A stretch of DNA of 64,000 nucleotides from Halomonas sp. A40-4 (GTDB lineage: Bacteria > Pseudomonadota > Gammaproteobacteria > Pseudomonadales > Halomonadaceae), in NCBI RefSeq assembly GCF_015767635.1, contig NZ_CP065230.1:2170001-2234000 (forward strand), read 5' to 3'. Made by a program: the position numbers and the translations under genes. The notes under the pieces are model-generated. The model was not told where the DNA came from. It did not search any database and saw only the letters and a program-made list of their open reading frames with translations. Shown one piece after another: positions 61,990-64,000 of this stretch (position 1 is the first letter of the stretch; each line of letters begins with the position of its first letter).

Positions 61990-64000
61990 ATGGCTAACAC
62001 GGATGCACAGGCCCAAGCTCGCGACGCCCAATTTGATGAAACCCCTTTTGGCACAGGCATGTGCCCCTTACTTATCGACGTTGCAATTTTCCCCGCCCGC
62101 TATGCCATTGATGAATCGTCCGCCGAGGCAGAGGCTCCGGCGCCACACCCAATTGATGCGCATTGGCAGGGGCCTGGCTATCCTGCTATCGAAACTCGCG
62201 GCTACACGCTTCGGCAACTACGGGATGGCTGGCTCTATGTCTGGGTAGAGGAAGAAGGAGAGCAACGACTTGACGAATACCGCGTGGAAGGCGCCACGTT
62301 CAGCGGAGCCCCCCACCTCACTTACTCAACGCGTACGTCGCTGGCCTTGGCCTACTCATCAGTGCAGTGGACTGAGCGTATTCGCGCGCACATGCGGGAA
62401 AATGCCGACGCACGCCAGCGTTTGATGCGCTCCCTTGACCCGATGACGGCGTTGAACGCCACCGCAGATGGCACATCGCTCACTGCCCACGTGGGACCTT
62501 TAACCCAACTCGCAGAGCATGTCGCTGATATTACCCCCAATGGCGCGGCCGATGGTTTTACCGCTACCACCGTCTCGACCGTTGAGCGGGACAGTGACAC
62601 CGAAAACAGCCAAGCCGATGACGATAGCGTCTACGAGTTACTCACGGTCAAGCTTGAAATCACTCAGGACAGCGTACTGGCTAAGGTGGACCGTCACGAC
62701 GAAGCACTCTTTATCGCGCTTGATGACGATTTAGGGATTGTCAATGACCTGGCCATGGCGCTTGTTGGCCGCGAAATGGAACTTGAGGCTTTTCTTGATG
62801 AACACGGGCATCGATTAGAGATGGCGTCGGTCACGCAGTTGTTATGCGGGACCGACGATAGCGAACTACCCAAAGACGTACGTAACGATCCAGAGCGGCA
62901 TCGGCAGGCCCAGGAACTGCTTCAGCAGCGCCTGGAAGCTCTTGAGGCCCAGGAACTGTCTAACGCCGTTAACCGCGGCTCTCCCTTTGGGCAGCAGGGC
63001 TCCACCCTACAGCGCCATCATGAAGAACGGCTTGAAACGATCGATTCCAATTTAGCCGCCATGGGAATCGAACCGCCAAGCCGAGACGACCTGGATGCCT
63101 GGAAAAGCAAACGTCCATGGCGTGATGACGTATATCATGACGAGGCTCTTGATTATCTTGCTACGTACGAACCCAAGCTAGAACGGTTACGCAGCCATGC
63201 ACATGCCAGCCTCAGCGATATCATCGTCTGGCTTGAACGGTTACCGGCTCAAGCGGAAGAACTCTTTTATGACAATTGTGATGAGGCGCAAAGCCAGTGC
63301 CTGATGGAGTTCGTCGCCTTAATCGCGGACGCCGTTGGAGCGAATGAGACAGGCCGTGAGTGGTTAACCCGTACCTTCCGTGAGCGCGATACGCTGGTTG
63401 GCACCGGCCCATTCAACTTTTCTCCAGTGTTGGCACAAGCACTGGATCAAGTGTCTGCTCAGTGGCTGGCATCCGGCGACCCGGATGATCAAGCGATAAG
63501 CATCGAACTGGGTGATGCGCTGAACATCGGTAATGTGGCCGTTAACCTTGACACTGTCCTGGGCTACGAACATGTGCAGCAATCAGCCGTTTTTCAAGCA
63601 TTGGCACCTCCTGTCAAAGATGCTTTCTCCGTACTCAAACAAGTCGCTGCAGAGGCAGGCAAAGCGAGTTGGCAATCTATCGCCTACCATGCGCTTCCCG
63701 CCGCCGGAGCAGGCGCCCAAGTCGCCTCAAAGCAGTTAATCAGAAACCTCTCGATCACCATGGTGGTGGCCTTCGTCCATCCGGATAATGATGGCCTTTA
63801 TTTAGAACGAGACGACGCCGCACGCGCACAGCACCGCCGCTGGCGACGGGCTATGCAGCGCTTGTCGCAGTCCAAGGCAAACCTTTCGAGCAGGTTAAGC
63901 CTGCCCATGTCGCCTGGCGCGCGCGCCAATACGCATCGTGACATCGCCCGCCTTGAACAGGAGCACCGCTTGCTAGCACTAAACGAACCCAAGCGCTTCA
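61990..64000 (+). CDS. VasX-like T6SS effector, partial (runs off the window)
   Basis: The frame from ATG 61990 stays open to the window end (about 670 codons). Residues of about 20-110 match the VasX N-terminal region of T6SS effectors: CPLLIDVAIFPARYAIDE and GYTLRQLRDGWLYVWVEEEG leading to DEYRVEGATF. The middle is acidic and rich in Gln/Glu helices (RQAQELLQQRLEALEAQE). A mild hydrophobic stretch around residues 560-600 (ALPAAGAGAQVASKQ then LSITMVVAFV) follows. VasX-type toxins end in a colicin-like, membrane-perforating domain; that part, and the expected immunity gene, would lie beyond the window. The effector role comes from the N-terminus and context; the toxin mode is inferred. Confidence 0.78.
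   Translation, partial: MANTDAQAQARDAQFDETPFGTGMCPLLIDVAIFPARYAIDESSAEAEAPAPHPIDAHWQGPGYPAIETRGYTLRQLRDGWLYVWVEEEGEQRLDEYRVEGATFSGAPHLTYSTRTSLALAYSSVQWTERIRAHMRENADARQRLMRSLDPMTALNATADGTSLTAHVGPLTQLAEHVADITPNGAADGFTATTVSTVERDSDTENSQADDDSVYELLTVKLEITQDSVLAKVDRHDEALFIALDDDLGIVNDLAMALVGREMELEAFLDEHGHRLEMASVTQLLCGTDDSELPKDVRNDPERHRQAQELLQQRLEALEAQELSNAVNRGSPFGQQGSTLQRHHEERLETIDSNLAAMGIEPPSRDDLDAWKSKRPWRDDVYHDEALDYLATYEPKLERLRSHAHASLSDIIVWLERLPAQAEELFYDNCDEAQSQCLMEFVALIADAVGANETGREWLTRTFRERDTLVGTGPFNFSPVLAQALDQVSAQWLASGDPDDQAISIELGDALNIGNVAVNLDTVLGYEHVQQSAVFQALAPPVKDAFSVLKQVAAEAGKASWQSIAYHALPAAGAGAQVASKQLIRNLSITMVVAFVHPDNDGLYLERDDAARAQHRRWRRAMQRLSQSKANLSSRLSLPMSPGARANTHRDIARLEQEHRLLALNEPKRF

Noticed and set aside
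1..64000. CRISPR arrays, tRNA or rRNA genes, phage integrase or attachment sites
   Set aside because: No regular short-spaced repeats, no cloverleaf-like genes and no integrase were noticed; the direct repeats found are diverged gene copies, not att sites.

Overview
This window is chromosomal DNA of a gamma-proteobacterium, most likely Halomonas or a close relative in the Halomonadaceae. The reasons are moderately high GC, acidic proteins, a LiuR-type leucine/valine catabolism locus, Lrp/LysE and MCP genes, and a type VI secretion tail module. This is inferred from gene content; no rRNA, tRNA or CRISPR array was seen.

Layout. (1) 1-7.5 kb: mostly minus-strand envelope and ion genes: tandem MgtC-like genes around a LysE remnant, a CPA1 antiporter, an O-methyltransferase, a SixA-CHAD fusion, a DUF2784 protein, a second decayed LysE gene and a DUF2254 membrane protein. 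(2) 7.9-34.1 kb: an accessory envelope-stress region built from repeated parts. Two molbindin plus MOT1 molybdate-transporter pairs bracket it. Between them lie two intact copies and one remnant of a Ca2+/Na+ exchanger, and two copies each of a VTT/DedA protein, a metallophosphoesterase-glycosyltransferase fusion, a DegP protease with a sigma-E-like promoter, and an IalB-like protein. Extra genes sit at different joints of each copy: M48 protease, beta-propeller and amphi-Trp in one; ExoD in the other; MscS, a 2OG dioxygenase, a PAS-GGDEF-EAL protein, a Crp/Fnr regulator and an IS30 scar elsewhere. (3) 34.3-39.4 kb: an MscS channel, a chemoreceptor, a PanE-like reductase and a divergent LysE/Lrp pair. 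(4) 39.4-58.8 kb: branched-chain amino acid use. It holds valine-degradation enzymes, a complete LIV ABC transporter, the MerR regulator LiuR, and the liu operon for leucine (isovaleryl-CoA dehydrogenase, methylcrotonyl-CoA carboxylase, methylglutaconyl-CoA hydratase, HMG-CoA lyase, an acyl-CoA synthetase). Three near-palindromic LiuR-like sites tie these units together. (5) 58.9 kb to the end: a T6SS module of VgrG, a DUF4123 adaptor and a VasX-like effector that runs off the window.

The most unusual feature is the repeated region. Gene order suggests a decayed tandem array of an exchanger-VTT-MPE/GT-DegP-IalB unit. A 2.62-kb tract is almost identical between the copies while both flanks have diverged, which points to recent gene conversion. 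A 2350-bp indel has a 3-bp microhomology at its junction. Both mot1 genes also share a conserved upstream non-coding block with an inverted repeat, a candidate molybdenum-responsive element.
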